Source: Actinomycetes bacterium (GTDB lineage: Bacteria > Actinomycetota > Acidimicrobiia > Acidimicrobiales > RAAP-2). From it: a DNA stretch of 48,164 nt. Location: contig JAKATJ010000008.1 in NCBI GenBank assembly GCA_021828005.1, forward strand, positions 1 to 48,164. Reading direction: 5' to 3'. Both the position numbers and the translations under genes were made by a program. Shown piece after piece: positions 17,555 to 25,849 of this stretch; position 1 is the first letter of the stretch; every line of letters begins with the position of its first letter. Under the pieces are notes generated by a model. That model had not been told where the DNA came from, searched no databases, and saw only the letters and a list, made by a program, of their open reading frames with translations.

Positions 17555-17572
17555 GACAGGAGAGAGCAGCAG

Positions 17573-17950
17573 ATGGCCCGCATCGCCGGAGTGGACGTCC
17601 CGCGCGAAAAACGCGTGGAGGTCTCGTTGACCTACATCTACGGGATCGGCCCCACGCGGGCACGGGAGATCCTCGCGCGCACGGGAGTGGACCCGGACAC
17701 CCGGGTGCGCGACCTCACCGACGAGGAGGTCATCCGCCTGCGCAGCGATATCGACTCGAACCTCGAAGTCGAAGGAGACCTGCGCCGGGACGTCGCGCAG
17801 GACGTCAAGCGAAAGATGGAGATCAACTGCTACCAAGGGGTCCGGCACCGTCGCGGCCTGCCGGTTCACGGGCAGCGGACGCACACGAACGCCCGCACGC
17901 GCAAAGGCCCGAAGAAGACCGTGGCCGGGAAGAAGAAGGTTCGCAAGTAG
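17573..17950 (+). CDS. rpsM: 30S ribosomal protein S13
   Basis: S13 lies in the 30S head and contacts P-site tRNA and the 50S subunit. The 125-aa protein starts [20 protein letters not shown], has [19 protein letters not shown] (helix-hairpin-helix part) and ends [17 protein letters not shown] followed by a Lys-rich tail. ATG with GGAGAGAG upstream. Its TAG stop is directly followed by the rpsK ATG. Confidence 0.98.
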   Translation: MARIAGVDVPREKRVEVSLTYIYGIGPTRAREILARTGVDPDTRVRDLTDEEVIRLRSDIDSNLEVEGDLRRDVAQDVKRKMEINCYQGVRHRRGLPVHGQRTHTNARTRKGPKKTVAGKKKVRK

Positions 17951-18358
17951 ATGCCGAGGCCGACCAAGCAGCAAGGATCCTCACGGAGGCCCCGCCGCCG
18001 GGAGCGCAAGAACGTGAGCTACGGCGTGGCTCACATCAAGAGCTCGTTCAACAACACGATCGTCTCGATCGCCGACCCCGAGGGCAACGTGCTCGCCTGG
18101 GCGTCTGCGGGGAACGTGGGCTTCAAGGGCTCGCGCAAGTCGACGCCGTTCGCCGCGCAGCTCGCCGCAGAAGCCTGCGCGCGCAAGGCGATGGAGCACG
18201 GCGTCCGCAAGGTGGACGTGCTCGTGCGCGGGCCGGGCTCCGGGCGGGAGACGGCGATCAGGTCTCTGGCAGCGGTGGGCATCGAGGTCGTCGGGATCAA
18301 GGACGTCACCCCGATCCCGCACAACGGCGTTCGCCCCAAGAAGCGGCGTCGGGTCTGA
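17951..18358 (+). CDS. rpsK: 30S ribosomal protein S11
   Basis: S11 forms part of the mRNA exit site on the 30S platform. 135 aa with [39 protein letters not shown] and the C-terminal [18 protein letters not shown], all family signatures. It starts immediately after the rpsM stop, with no space, and rpsD follows after 8 nt. Confidence 0.98.
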   Translation: MPRPTKQQGSSRRPRRRERKNVSYGVAHIKSSFNNTIVSIADPEGNVLAWASAGNVGFKGSRKSTPFAAQLAAEACARKAMEHGVRKVDVLVRGPGSGRETAIRSLAAVGIEVVGIKDVTPIPHNGVRPKKRRRV

Positions 18359-18366
18359 GGTAGACG

Positions 18367-19014
18367 ATGGCACGCTATACGGGTCCAGTCTGCCGCCTCT
18401 GCCGGCGCGAGCGCACGAAGCTCTTCTTGAAGGGCGAGCGGTGCCTCTCGCTCAAGTGCCCTGTGTCCGAGGCCGTCACCGACCGGCACAGCCGTGCGTA
18501 CCCGCCCGGGGAGCACGGGCGTGACCGGATGCGCCAGGGGTCGGAGTACCTCGCCCAGCTGCGCGAGAAGCAGAAGGCACGCCGCATCTACGGCATCTTC
18601 GAGAAGCAGTTCCGGAACCTCTACGCGGAGGCCGACCGCCTTCCCGGCATCACCGGCGAGAACCTGCTGCGGATGCTCGAGATGCGCCTCGACAACGTGG
18701 TCTTCCGCGCCGGCTGGGGCGCGAGCCGTGCGCAGGCGCGCCAGTTCGTGCGCCACGGTCATGTGCTCGTGAACCAAAAGCGCGTCACGATCCCGAGCTA
18801 CCGGGTCCGCAAGGGCGACCGGGTCACGCTCCGGGAGCCGTCCCGCGAGATCTTCGTGGTGCGGCGCAACATGGACACCCTCGACCGGCGGCGCCCGCCC
18901 TGGATCGAGGCGTCCGACGGGGGCTACAGCGTGGAGGTGCTGAACCCGCCGCTGCGCGACCACATCGACGAACCGGTGCAAGAGCAGCTGATCGTCGAGT
19001 ATTACTCAAGGTAA
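18367..19014 (+). CDS. rpsD: 30S ribosomal protein S4, zinc-binding form
   Basis: S4 nucleates 30S assembly and in E. coli represses the alpha operon. The 215-aa protein starts MARYTGPVCRLCRRERTKLF and carries Cys9, Cys12, Cys26 and Cys31, the zinc-binding N-terminus. The S4 RNA-binding domain follows (MLEMRLDNVVFRAGWGASRA, then RQFVRHGHVLVNQKRV). Normal position before rpoA. Confidence 0.98.
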   Translation: MARYTGPVCRLCRRERTKLFLKGERCLSLKCPVSEAVTDRHSRAYPPGEHGRDRMRQGSEYLAQLREKQKARRIYGIFEKQFRNLYAEADRLPGITGENLLRMLEMRLDNVVFRAGWGASRAQARQFVRHGHVLVNQKRVTIPSYRVRKGDRVTLREPSREIFVVRRNMDTLDRRRPPWIEASDGGYSVEVLNPPLRDHIDEPVQEQLIVEYYSR

Positions 19015-19030
19015 CGATCGAGGAACGCCG

Positions 19031-19969
19031 ATGCTGATCATCCAACGACCCAACGTCGAAGTCCTCGACGAGGACGGCGGCGACCGCCAGCGGTTCGCCG
19101 TCGGCCCGCTCGAGCCAGGGTTCGGCCACACCCTCGGGAACGCGCTCCGGCGGACGCTGCTCTCGTCCATCCCCGGCGCGGCCGTCACCCAGGTGCGCTT
19201 CGACGACGCCCTTCACGAGTTCGCCACCCTTCCGGGAGTGAAGGAGGACGTGACTGACATCATCTTGAACCTGAAGGATCTTCTGGTCCGGGTGGACTCG
19301 GACGAGCCGGTGACGCTCCGCTTCGACAAGCGTGGCCCCGGCGACGCGGTCGCAGGCGACCTGCAGACGAGCCCCGACGTCGAGGTCCTCAATCCCGACC
19401 TGCACCTCGCCACGCTGAACGCCAAAGGCCACCTCGCCTTCGACGTCACGGTGGAGCGCGGGCGCGGCTACGTGTCCGCGGACCGGAACAAGAGATCCTC
19501 AGTGATCGGCGTCATCCCGGTCGACTCGATCTTCTCGCCCGTCCGCCGGGTCACCTTCCAGGTGGAAACCGTGCGGGTCGAGCAGTCCACCGACTTCGAC
19601 CGCCTGGTGCTCGACATCGAGACGGACGGCTCGATCACTCCGCGCGAGGCGCTCGCCTCGGCGGGCGACACGCTACGGGCCCTCGTAGGGCTCGTCGCCG
19701 ATCTGGAGGAATCTCCCCAGGGCCTCGAGCTCGGCGAGGTCGGCAGCTTGTCGGGCGGCTCTCCGGACCTCGATCTGCGGATCGAGGAGCTGGACCTCTC
19801 GGAGCGGCCGCGCAACTGCCTCAAGCGTGCGCAGATCAACACCATCGGCGAGCTCGTCCAGCGCACCCCCGACGAGCTCCTTGCCATCACGAACTTCGGC
19901 CAGAAGTCCCTCGACGAGGTCGCCCAGCGCCTCGACGAGCGGGGGCTGTCGCTCCGGAGCAAGGACTGA
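19031..19969 (+). CDS. rpoA: DNA-directed RNA polymerase subunit alpha
   Basis: The alpha dimer nucleates RNA polymerase assembly and its C-terminal domain binds UP elements and activators. The 312-aa protein shows the N-terminal domain (RFAVGPLEPGFGHTLGNALR, RRTLLSSIPGAAV), a flexible linker near residues 230-250, and the C-terminal domain (LSERPRNCLKRAQINTIGEL, ITNFGQKSLDEVAQRL), including the Arg that corresponds to the DNA-contacting Arg265 of E. coli. ATG with GAGGAACG upstream; rplQ follows after 9 nt. Confidence 0.98.
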   Translation: MLIIQRPNVEVLDEDGGDRQRFAVGPLEPGFGHTLGNALRRTLLSSIPGAAVTQVRFDDALHEFATLPGVKEDVTDIILNLKDLLVRVDSDEPVTLRFDKRGPGDAVAGDLQTSPDVEVLNPDLHLATLNAKGHLAFDVTVERGRGYVSADRNKRSSVIGVIPVDSIFSPVRRVTFQVETVRVEQSTDFDRLVLDIETDGSITPREALASAGDTLRALVGLVADLEESPQGLELGEVGSLSGGSPDLDLRIEELDLSERPRNCLKRAQINTIGELVQRTPDELLAITNFGQKSLDEVAQRLDERGLSLRSKD

Positions 19970-19978
19970 GGAGGGGAC

Positions 19979-20332
19979 ATGCAGGGGACGCCGAAGCGGG
20001 GCCGCCGCATGGGCGGCGACGCCGCCCACCAAAAGGCCATGCTGGGCAACCTGGTCGCGTCGCTCATCGCGGCGGAGTCGCTCGTGACTACCGAGTCGAA
20101 GGCCAAGATGTTGCGGCCCGTCGCGGAGAAGTGCATCACCGCGGCACGCAAGGGAGGCGTGCACCAGCATCGTCAGGTCGTCGCGCTCATCCGTGACCGC
20201 GACATGGCCCACAAGCTGTTCCACGAGATCGCGCCCCGGTACGCGGATCGCCCGGGTGGCTACACGCGGATCCTGAAGCTCGGTCCGCGCCCGGGCGACA
20301 ACGCGCAGATGGCGCGCATCGAGCTCGTCTGA
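19979..20332 (+). CDS. rplQ: 50S ribosomal protein L17
   Basis: L17 is a 50S protein near the tunnel exit on the back of the subunit. 117 aa with the signatures MLGNLVASLIAAESLVTTE and KMLRPVAEKCITAARKG, ending [14 protein letters not shown] preceded by GAGGGG. Its TGA stop overlaps the apparent CTG start of truA. Confidence 0.98.
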   Translation: MQGTPKRGRRMGGDAAHQKAMLGNLVASLIAAESLVTTESKAKMLRPVAEKCITAARKGGVHQHRQVVALIRDRDMAHKLFHEIAPRYADRPGGYTRILKLGPRPGDNAQMARIELV

Positions 20333-21219
20333 CCGAGCCCCGGCGCTGGCGGCTGCTGCTCGCCTACGAGGGGAGCAGCTTCCGGGGCTTCGCCGCACAA
20401 GCGGGGGTCCCCACCGTCGCGGGCGAGCTCGCCGACGCGATCGCCCGATCGGCGCGCCTGGCCGAGCCGCCGGCCGTCGTCTGCGCCGGCCGCACCGACG
20501 CCGGCGTGCACGCCGTCGGCCAGGTCGCCCACGTGGACCTTCCCGCCGCCTACGAAGGCGACCTCGCGCGGGCCGTGAACCGGCAGCTCTCGCCGAAGAT
20601 CGTCGTACGCGCCGCGGTTCCCGTCCCGCTCGACTTCGACGCCCGGCGGTCGGCTACGTCCCGGCACTACCGGTACCTCGTCTGGAACGCACCGGTGCCC
20701 AACCCGCTCGTCGCCGGCGTGGCGTGGCATGTCACCGAACCGCTCGATCTGAAGGCGATGGCCTCGGCCTCCGACCCGCTCCTCGGGGAGCACGACTTCC
20801 GCGCCTTCTGCCGCCGGGCCCCGAACCGACCCGCGACCGATCCGATCGTACGCAGGGTGACTCGAGCCCGCTGGCGGGCGGTGCCCGCCACAGCGGACTG
20901 GGCTGAGGCGGAGCCCCCCGCGCCCCCCGCGCCCCCCGCGCCCCCCGCGCTGCTCCGCTTCGACGTGGTCGCCGGCTCCTTCTGCCACCAGATGGTGCGG
21001 TCGATCGTGGCCCTCCTCGTCGACGCGGGGCGCGGCAAGGCCACCGCTGCCACCGTGATGGCCCTCCTCGCCGCGGGCGCCCGGGCGGGCTCGCCCAGGC
21101 CCGCACCCGCGCACGGGCTCTGCCTGGTCGGTGTCGGCTACGGAGATGGGGAACGAAGTGGGGAAGGAGTGGGGGAAGGAGGTGGTCGTGCGCAGGATCC
21201 CGGGAGGCCGCCCCGATGA
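20329..21219 (+). CDS. truA: tRNA pseudouridine synthase A (positions 38-40), CTG start
   Basis: TruA isomerises U38-U40 in tRNA anticodon stems. The track starts at GTG 20506, which would delete the active site. The true frame begins further upstream: [20 protein letters not shown], then [19 protein letters not shown] with catalytic Asp58. From the in-frame stop at 20194 to 20506 there is no ATG, GTG or TTG; CTG 20329 overlaps the rplQ stop as CTGA and gives 296 aa. The later signature [17 protein letters not shown] is intact. Two parts are odd: a (PPA)4 repeat at residues 196-207 and a Gly/Glu/Arg-rich C-terminal tail. Usual neighbour of rplQ in actinobacteria. Confidence 0.9.
   Translation: MTEPRRWRLLLAYEGSSFRGFAAQAGVPTVAGELADAIARSARLAEPPAVVCAGRTDAGVHAVGQVAHVDLPAAYEGDLARAVNRQLSPKIVVRAAVPVPLDFDARRSATSRHYRYLVWNAPVPNPLVAGVAWHVTEPLDLKAMASASDPLLGEHDFRAFCRRAPNRPATDPIVRRVTRARWRAVPATADWAEAEPPAPPAPPAPPALLRFDVVAGSFCHQMVRSIVALLVDAGRGKATAATVMALLAAGARAGSPRPAPAHGLCLVGVGYGDGERSGEGVGEGGGRAQDPGRPPR
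20914..20949 (+). repeat. 9-bp tandem repeat in truA, four perfect copies
   Basis: CCCCCCGCG occurs four times in a row and encodes (Pro-Pro-Ala)4, residues 196-207, in a loop before the strand [15 protein letters not shown]. The copies are identical, which suggests recent expansion. The period keeps the frame. Confidence 0.95.
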
Positions 21220-21345
21220 TTGCGCCGCCGTCCCACCAGGTGGGAGATGGGGATCCAACGTCGAATTGCGCGAGAAAGTGGTCTCGGGCCGCATGTTGGC
21301 GTCGCTGGGGTAAGATCCCCGGTGGCCACGGGCTGTTCGGGCGGC

Positions 21346-21375
21346 TTGCCCGCGCTCACGGCGCCCCGTTAGGCT
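21346..21375 (+). promoter_or_regulatory. candidate promoter of rplM-rpsI
   Basis: TTGCCC (21346-21351) and TAGGCT (21370-21375) with 18-nt spacing lie 35 nt before the rplM TTG start, leaving room for a short leader with GAGGA as ribosome-binding site. A second possible -10 box (TAAGAT, 21311-21316) lies upstream but has no recognisable -35 partner. The rest of the 191-nt truA-rplM gap shows nothing else that I recognise. Confidence 0.4.
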
Positions 21376-21410
21376 GCTGTCCCGTCTCCACCACCTTTCG
21401 AGGACCTCTC

Positions 21411-21860
21411 TTGCGCACCTACACCCCCAGAGCGGGCGATATCGAGCGTGCCTGGCACCTGGTCGACGCCGACGGCCTCGTGCTCGGCCGTCTCGCGACC
21501 GAGGTGGCGCGTCGGCTGCGCGGCAAGCACCGCCCGACGTTCGCCCCCCACGTCGACACCGGCGACCACGTGGTCGTCGTGAACGCGGCCAAGGTCGTCC
21601 TCACGGCCGGGAAGGGCGACGACAAGTTCGCCTACCGCCACAGTGGCTACCCGGGCGGACTGAAGAAGACGAGCTACGCAGAGCTGCTCGAGAGAAGCCC
21701 CGAGGAGCTCGTGCGCCGCGCGGTGCGCGGCATGCTGCCGAAGGGCACCCTCGGCCGCCAGCAGCTCACCAAGCTCAAGGTCTACGCCGGCCCCGAGCAC
21801 CCGCACGGGGCCCAGGACCCCGAGCCGCTCGAGCTCCCGTTCGCACGCAGGGTGAGCTGA
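21411..21860 (+). CDS. rplM: 50S ribosomal protein L13
   Basis: L13 is an early-assembly 50S protein. The TTG at 21411, 6 nt after GAGGA, gives 149 aa starting with [20 protein letters not shown], the standard N-terminus; [39 protein letters not shown] and [20 protein letters not shown] are signatures. The same frame is open back to an ATG at 21216 that overlaps the truA stop, which would yield a 214-aa protein with 65 extra residues unlike L13; I take this extension as untranslated or minor. Paired with rpsI as always. Confidence 0.95.
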   Translation: MRTYTPRAGDIERAWHLVDADGLVLGRLATEVARRLRGKHRPTFAPHVDTGDHVVVVNAAKVVLTAGKGDDKFAYRHSGYPGGLKKTSYAELLERSPEELVRRAVRGMLPKGTLGRQQLTKLKVYAGPEHPHGAQDPEPLELPFARRVS

Positions 21861-21862
21861 CC

Positions 21863-22255
21863 ATGCCGGCACCGCTCTCGCAGACGACCGGACGGCGCAA
21901 GGAGGCGGTGGCCCGCGTCCGGTTCCGGCCCGGCCAAGGGGCGATCACCGTCAACCGCCGAACCTTCGAGGACTACTTCCCCTCGGCGACGCACCGGATG
22001 CTCGCCAGCGAGCCCCTGCGCGTCACGAGCCTGGCCGAGGCCTATGACATCGACGCGACGATCGGCGGCGGCGGCATGTCGGGCCAGGCAGGGGCGCTGC
22101 GGCTCGGCATCGCGCGCGGTCTGTGCGCGCTCGATCCGGACCTTCGGACGGCGCTCAAGCGTGCGGGGCTCCTCACGCGCGACGCGCGGGAGAAGGAGTC
22201 CAAGAAGTACGGCTTGAAGAAGGCCCGCAAGGCCCCCCAGTACTCCAAGCGGTAG
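21863..22255 (+). CDS. rpsI: 30S ribosomal protein S9
   Basis: S9 reaches into the P site with its C-terminal Arg. 130 aa; [58 protein letters not shown] and the ending PQYSKR are diagnostic. Two bases after rplM. glmM follows only 4 nt later, so the amino-sugar genes are probably co-transcribed with this ribosomal pair. Confidence 0.98.
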   Translation: MPAPLSQTTGRRKEAVARVRFRPGQGAITVNRRTFEDYFPSATHRMLASEPLRVTSLAEAYDIDATIGGGGMSGQAGALRLGIARGLCALDPDLRTALKRAGLLTRDAREKESKKYGLKKARKAPQYSKR

Positions 22256-22259
22256 CACG

Positions 22260-23636
22260 TTGGCCCGTCCGGGCTTCGGCACCGACGGGGTGCGCGGGGT
22301 GGCCAATGCTGAGCTCACGCCCGAGCTCGCGACCAAGCTCGGCCGCGCCGCCGCGCGCGTGCTCGGCGCGACGACGTTCGTCGTGGGTCGCGACACCCGC
22401 CAGTCCGGGACCATGCTCCAGGCCGCGCTCTCGGCGGGGATCGCCTCGGGAGGAGCGGACGTCGTGGACCTCGGCGTCCTTCCCACGTCGGGGGTCGCCT
22501 ACGTTGCGGAGCGCCGCGGTCATGCAGCAGCGGTGGTGTCCGCGTCGCACAACCCCTTTCTGGACAACGGGATCAAGTTCTTCGACGAGTCCGGCCTGAA
22601 GCTCACGCCGGACGTCGAGGCGGAGGTGGAGGCGGCCCTCGACGCGCACCCAGACGCGCACCCAGGCGCGCACCCAGGCTCGCACCCAGGCTCGCACCCG
22701 CACGGAGGCGCCACACGGGTGGGCGTCCTCACCTCCGACCCCGGCGCCGCGGCCGAGTACGAGCGCCATCTCGTGGAGTCGTTGGACGGCCGCAGGCTCG
22801 ACGGCCTGCGAGTCGTCGTCGACTGCGCGAACGGGGCAGCGTCTGTCGTCGCCCCGAAGGCGTTCGCGGAGCTCGGTGCCGCGGTCGAGCCCCTCTTCGC
22901 CGAGCCCGACGGCACCAACATCAACGACGCGTGCGGGTCGACCGATCCGCAGCGCCTCGCGGAGGAAGTCGTCGCCCGCGGCGCGGACCTCGGGCTGGCG
23001 CTCGACGGGGACGCCGACCGCCTGGTGGCGGTCGACCACGCCGGCGCGCTGCTCGACGGCGACGTGCTCCTCGCGATCTTCGCGATCGACCTCGCGGCGA
23101 GGGGTGAGCTCGTCGGGGACGCGGTCGTGGTGACGGTCATGACCAACCTCGGGTTCCGTCTCGCGATGGCGCGGCGCGGCATCTTGGTGCACGAGACCCC
23201 CGTAGGGGACCGACAGGTGCTCGCCGCGCTGGACGAAGCCGGGCTCGCGCTGGGAGGAGAGCAGTCGGGGCACATCGTCTTCCGTAGGCGGGCGACGACC
23301 GGCGACGGCGTGCTCACCGGCCTGCTGCTCGCCGACGTCGTCGTGCGCACCGGGCGACCGCTCGCCGAGCTCGCCGCGGGGCTCGTCGAGCGCGTCCCCC
23401 AGGTCCTCGTGAACGTCGCGGTGCCCGACCCCGGCCGCCTCGCTGGGGCCGACAGCGTGTGGAAGGCGGTGGCGGAGATCGAAGGGGACCTCGGAGACGG
23501 CGGGCGGGTGCTGCTCCGGGCGAGCGGCACCGAACCGGTCGTCCGGGTGATGGTGGAGGCGCCCACGCACGCGCTCGCCGCCGACGCGGCGAACCGGCTC
23601 TCCCGGGTCGTCGAGGACTGCCTCGTCTCGGGTTAG
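22260..23636 (+). CDS. glmM: phosphoglucosamine mutase with His-Pro repeat insertion
   Basis: Interconverts glucosamine-6-P and glucosamine-1-P on the way to UDP-GlcNAc. The 458-aa protein starts at TTG (LARPGFGTDGVRGVANAELT) and has the phosphoserine loop VVSASHNPFLDNGIKFF (Ser96), metal loop LDGDADR, sugar loop GGEQSGH and phosphate loop RASGTEPVVRVM. Residues 129-148 are an unusual (A/S)HPG repeat placed between the first domain's VEAEVEAAL helix and RVGVLTSDPGAAAEYERHL. The catalytic parts are intact, so the enzyme should work. It follows rpsI by 4 nt and precedes glmS, which makes its substrate. Confidence 0.95.
   Translation: MARPGFGTDGVRGVANAELTPELATKLGRAAARVLGATTFVVGRDTRQSGTMLQAALSAGIASGGADVVDLGVLPTSGVAYVAERRGHAAAVVSASHNPFLDNGIKFFDESGLKLTPDVEAEVEAALDAHPDAHPGAHPGSHPGSHPHGGATRVGVLTSDPGAAAEYERHLVESLDGRRLDGLRVVVDCANGAASVVAPKAFAELGAAVEPLFAEPDGTNINDACGSTDPQRLAEEVVARGADLGLALDGDADRLVAVDHAGALLDGDVLLAIFAIDLAARGELVGDAVVVTVMTNLGFRLAMARRGILVHETPVGDRQVLAALDEAGLALGGEQSGHIVFRRRATTGDGVLTGLLLADVVVRTGRPLAELAAGLVERVPQVLVNVAVPDPGRLAGADSVWKAVAEIEGDLGDGGRVLLRASGTEPVVRVMVEAPTHALAADAANRLSRVVEDCLVSG
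22644..22703 (+). repeat. 12-bp tandem repeat in glmM, about five copies
   Basis: Units of GCGCACCCAGGC with variants (GAC or TCG at the ends) run from 22644 to 22703 and encode AHPD-AHPG-AHPG-SHPG-SHPH. The reading frame is kept. The block gives five evenly spaced His residues at residues 129-148 of GlmM. Confidence 0.95.
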
Positions 23637-23639
23637 CCT
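23634..23639 (+). promoter_or_regulatory. candidate -10 box for leaderless glmS
   Basis: TAGCCT lies exactly 7 nt before the glmS ATG, at the glmM stop. In actinobacteria such spacing between a TANNNT box and a start codon is typical of leaderless transcripts. There is no Shine-Dalgarno in the 10-nt glmM-glmS gap. I see no convincing -35 box. Confidence 0.4.
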
Positions 23640-23646
23640 CGGCCCC

Positions 23647-25482
23647 ATGTGCGGGATCATCGGCCTCACCGGGGACGGCGGGGCGCTGGACGCGATCCTC
23701 GACGGGCTCCGTCGGCTCGAGTACCGGGGCTACGACTCGGCGGGCGTGGCGCTCGCCGACGGCGGCGCGCTCTGGCGGGAACGGGCCGCGGGGGGCAGCC
23801 ACTCGGTCGCCGACCTCGCCGCCGCGACGGCGGGCGCGCCCCCGTCGCGCGCCGGGATCGGCCACACGCGGTGGGCGACCCACGGGAGCCCGACCGTCGC
23901 GAACGCGCACCCTCACCTCGACTGCAGCGGCCGCATCGCCCTGGTCCACAACGGGATCATCGAGAACCATGCGGCGCTTGCCGCGTCGCTGGCCGCCCGG
24001 GGCCACGTCTTCACCTCGGAGACCGACACCGAGGTCCTCGTGCACCTGCTCGAAGAGGAGCTCGCCGGCGGGGCGGGGCTCGGCGACGCCATGCGCGCGA
24101 CGCTCCGAACGGTGCGGGGCGCCTTCAGCGTCGTCGCGCTCGCCGCCTCCGATCCCGAGCTGATCGTGGCGGGACGGCGCTCCGTCCCGCTCCTGGCGGC
24201 GTTCGGCGGCGGCGTCGGGTTCGTCGCCTCCGACGTGTCCGCGCTGCTGGGTAGGGCCGACCGCTACTACGCGCTCGAGGACGACCAGGTGGCGGAGGTG
24301 CGCCCTGGGCGCCTCCGGGTCACCGACGACGAGGGTCGCGAGGTCGTCCCGACCGCCGTGACGGTGGACCCGTCGTGGGACGTCGTCGCGGCGCAGAAGG
24401 GCGGCTTCGACGACTTCATGTCGAAGGAGCTCCACGAGCAGCCTCGAGCGGTCGCCGACACCCTCCTCGACCGGCGCGGCGCCGACGGGTCGATCGTGCT
24501 CGACGAGCTCCGCCTCTCCCCGTACGACCTCCGGGGGGTGGACAAGCTGGTGCTGGTCGCGTGCGGGAGCAGCTTCCACGCCGGGATGGTGGCCAAGTAC
24601 GCGGTCGAGCGCTGGGCGCGGCTGCCGGCCGAGGTCGAGATCGCGAGCGAGCTCCGCTACCGCGAGCACGTGCTGCACGAGCGGACGCTCGTCGTCGGGG
24701 TGAGCCAGTCGGGCGAGACGCTCGACACGCTCGAGGCGCTGCGCGAGGCGCGCCGGGCGGGTGCTCGCACGGTCGTCGTCTCCAACGTCGTCCACTCGAC
24801 CATGGCGCGGGAGGCCGACGGCGCGGTCTACACCCGCGCGGGGCCGGAGGTGAGCGTGGCGTCGACCAAGTGCCACCTCGCGCAGATCGTCGCGCTTCAG
24901 GTGCTCGCGCTCGCGCTCGCGCAGTGGCGAGGCACCATGGGCCCGGCTGCCATCGCCTCGGTCCTCGACGAGATGCAGCGCCTCCCCGGGGCGGTCGCGG
25001 ACGCGCTCAGCCGGAAGAAGGAGGTCGACGAGGTCGCGGACGCGCTCGGCGACGCGCGCGACTTCTTCTTCATCGGCCGCAACCTCGGCTACCCGGTCGC
25101 GCTCGAGGGGGCGCTCAAGCTGAAGGAGATCTCCTACCTCCGTGCCGAGGGTTACCCCGCAGGGGAGCTCAAGCACGGACCGCTCGCCCTCGTCGAGCCG
25201 GGGACGGTGGTGGTCGCCGTGCTCGACCCGTTGCGCGACAAGATGCGGTCGAACGTCGCCGAGGCCGCGGCCCGGGGCGCGACCGTGGTGAGCGTCGCCG
25301 CAGACGGCGATCGGAACGCCGTCGGCGACCACGTCCTACGCGTGCCGACAGTCGCCGACCCGGTGCTCGCGCCGGTGGTGGAGGTCGTGCCGCTGCAGCT
25401 CCTGGCGTACAGCCTCGCCCGACGGCTCGGCAACGACGTCGACCGGCCGCGCAACCTCGCCAAGACGGTGACGGTCGAGTGA
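23647..25482 (+). CDS. glmS: glutamine-fructose-6-phosphate aminotransferase (isomerizing)
   Basis: First step of hexosamine synthesis: fructose-6-P + Gln to glucosamine-6-P + Glu. The 611-aa protein begins MCGIIGLTG with nucleophile Cys2 after Met removal, followed by the glutaminase signatures GIGHTRWATHG and HNGIIENH. The two SIS isomerase domains show VACGSSFHAGMVAKY, GVSQSGETLDTLEAL, VASTK and KEISYLRAEGYPAGELKHGP; the ending DVDRPRNLAKTVTVE is canonical. No riboswitch or ribozyme precedes it. Overlaps acpS by GTGA. Confidence 0.98.
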   Translation: MCGIIGLTGDGGALDAILDGLRRLEYRGYDSAGVALADGGALWRERAAGGSHSVADLAAATAGAPPSRAGIGHTRWATHGSPTVANAHPHLDCSGRIALVHNGIIENHAALAASLAARGHVFTSETDTEVLVHLLEEELAGGAGLGDAMRATLRTVRGAFSVVALAASDPELIVAGRRSVPLLAAFGGGVGFVASDVSALLGRADRYYALEDDQVAEVRPGRLRVTDDEGREVVPTAVTVDPSWDVVAAQKGGFDDFMSKELHEQPRAVADTLLDRRGADGSIVLDELRLSPYDLRGVDKLVLVACGSSFHAGMVAKYAVERWARLPAEVEIASELRYREHVLHERTLVVGVSQSGETLDTLEALREARRAGARTVVVSNVVHSTMAREADGAVYTRAGPEVSVASTKCHLAQIVALQVLALALAQWRGTMGPAAIASVLDEMQRLPGAVADALSRKKEVDEVADALGDARDFFFIGRNLGYPVALEGALKLKEISYLRAEGYPAGELKHGPLALVEPGTVVVAVLDPLRDKMRSNVAEAAARGATVVSVAADGDRNAVGDHVLRVPTVADPVLAPVVEVVPLQLLAYSLARRLGNDVDRPRNLAKTVTVE

Positions 25483-25847
25483 CGCAGATCGCCGGCGTCG
25501 GCGTCGACGCGGTCGACGTGGCCCGCTTCGGCGAGGCGCTCGGCCGCCGTCCGGCGATCGCGACGCGGCTGTTCACCGCGGACGAGCAGCGTGACGGCGG
25601 GGGCGACGTCCAACGGCTGGCGGCGCGTTTCGCGGCGAAGGAGGCCACGATGAAGGCCCTCGGGAGCGGGATCGGCAGCTTCGGCTGGCGCGACGTCGAG
25701 GTGGTACGGCTCGACAGCGGCGAGCCGACGCTCCGTCTCTCTGCGGCGGCAGCCGTGCTGGCCGCTCGCCATGGTGTCGCGCGCTGGCACGTGTCGCTCA
25801 CCCACACGGCGACGGTCGCGATCGCCATGGTGGTGGCCGAGGCCTGA
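25479..25847 (+). CDS. acpS: holo-[acyl-carrier-protein] synthase
   Basis: Transfers 4'-phosphopantetheine from CoA to acyl carrier protein. GTG 25479 overlaps the glmS stop (GTGA) and gives 122 aa, the family length. GVGVDAVDVARF holds the metal-binding Asp and RFAAKEATMKALG the second acidic ligand; WHVSLTHTATVAIAMVVAE is the C-terminal signature. In the track it appears only inside a longer frame (24375-25847). Next gene after 2 nt. Confidence 0.95.
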   Translation: MTQIAGVGVDAVDVARFGEALGRRPAIATRLFTADEQRDGGGDVQRLAARFAAKEATMKALGSGIGSFGWRDVEVVRLDSGEPTLRLSAAAAVLAARHGVARWHVSLTHTATVAIAMVVAEA

Positions 25848-25849
25848 TC

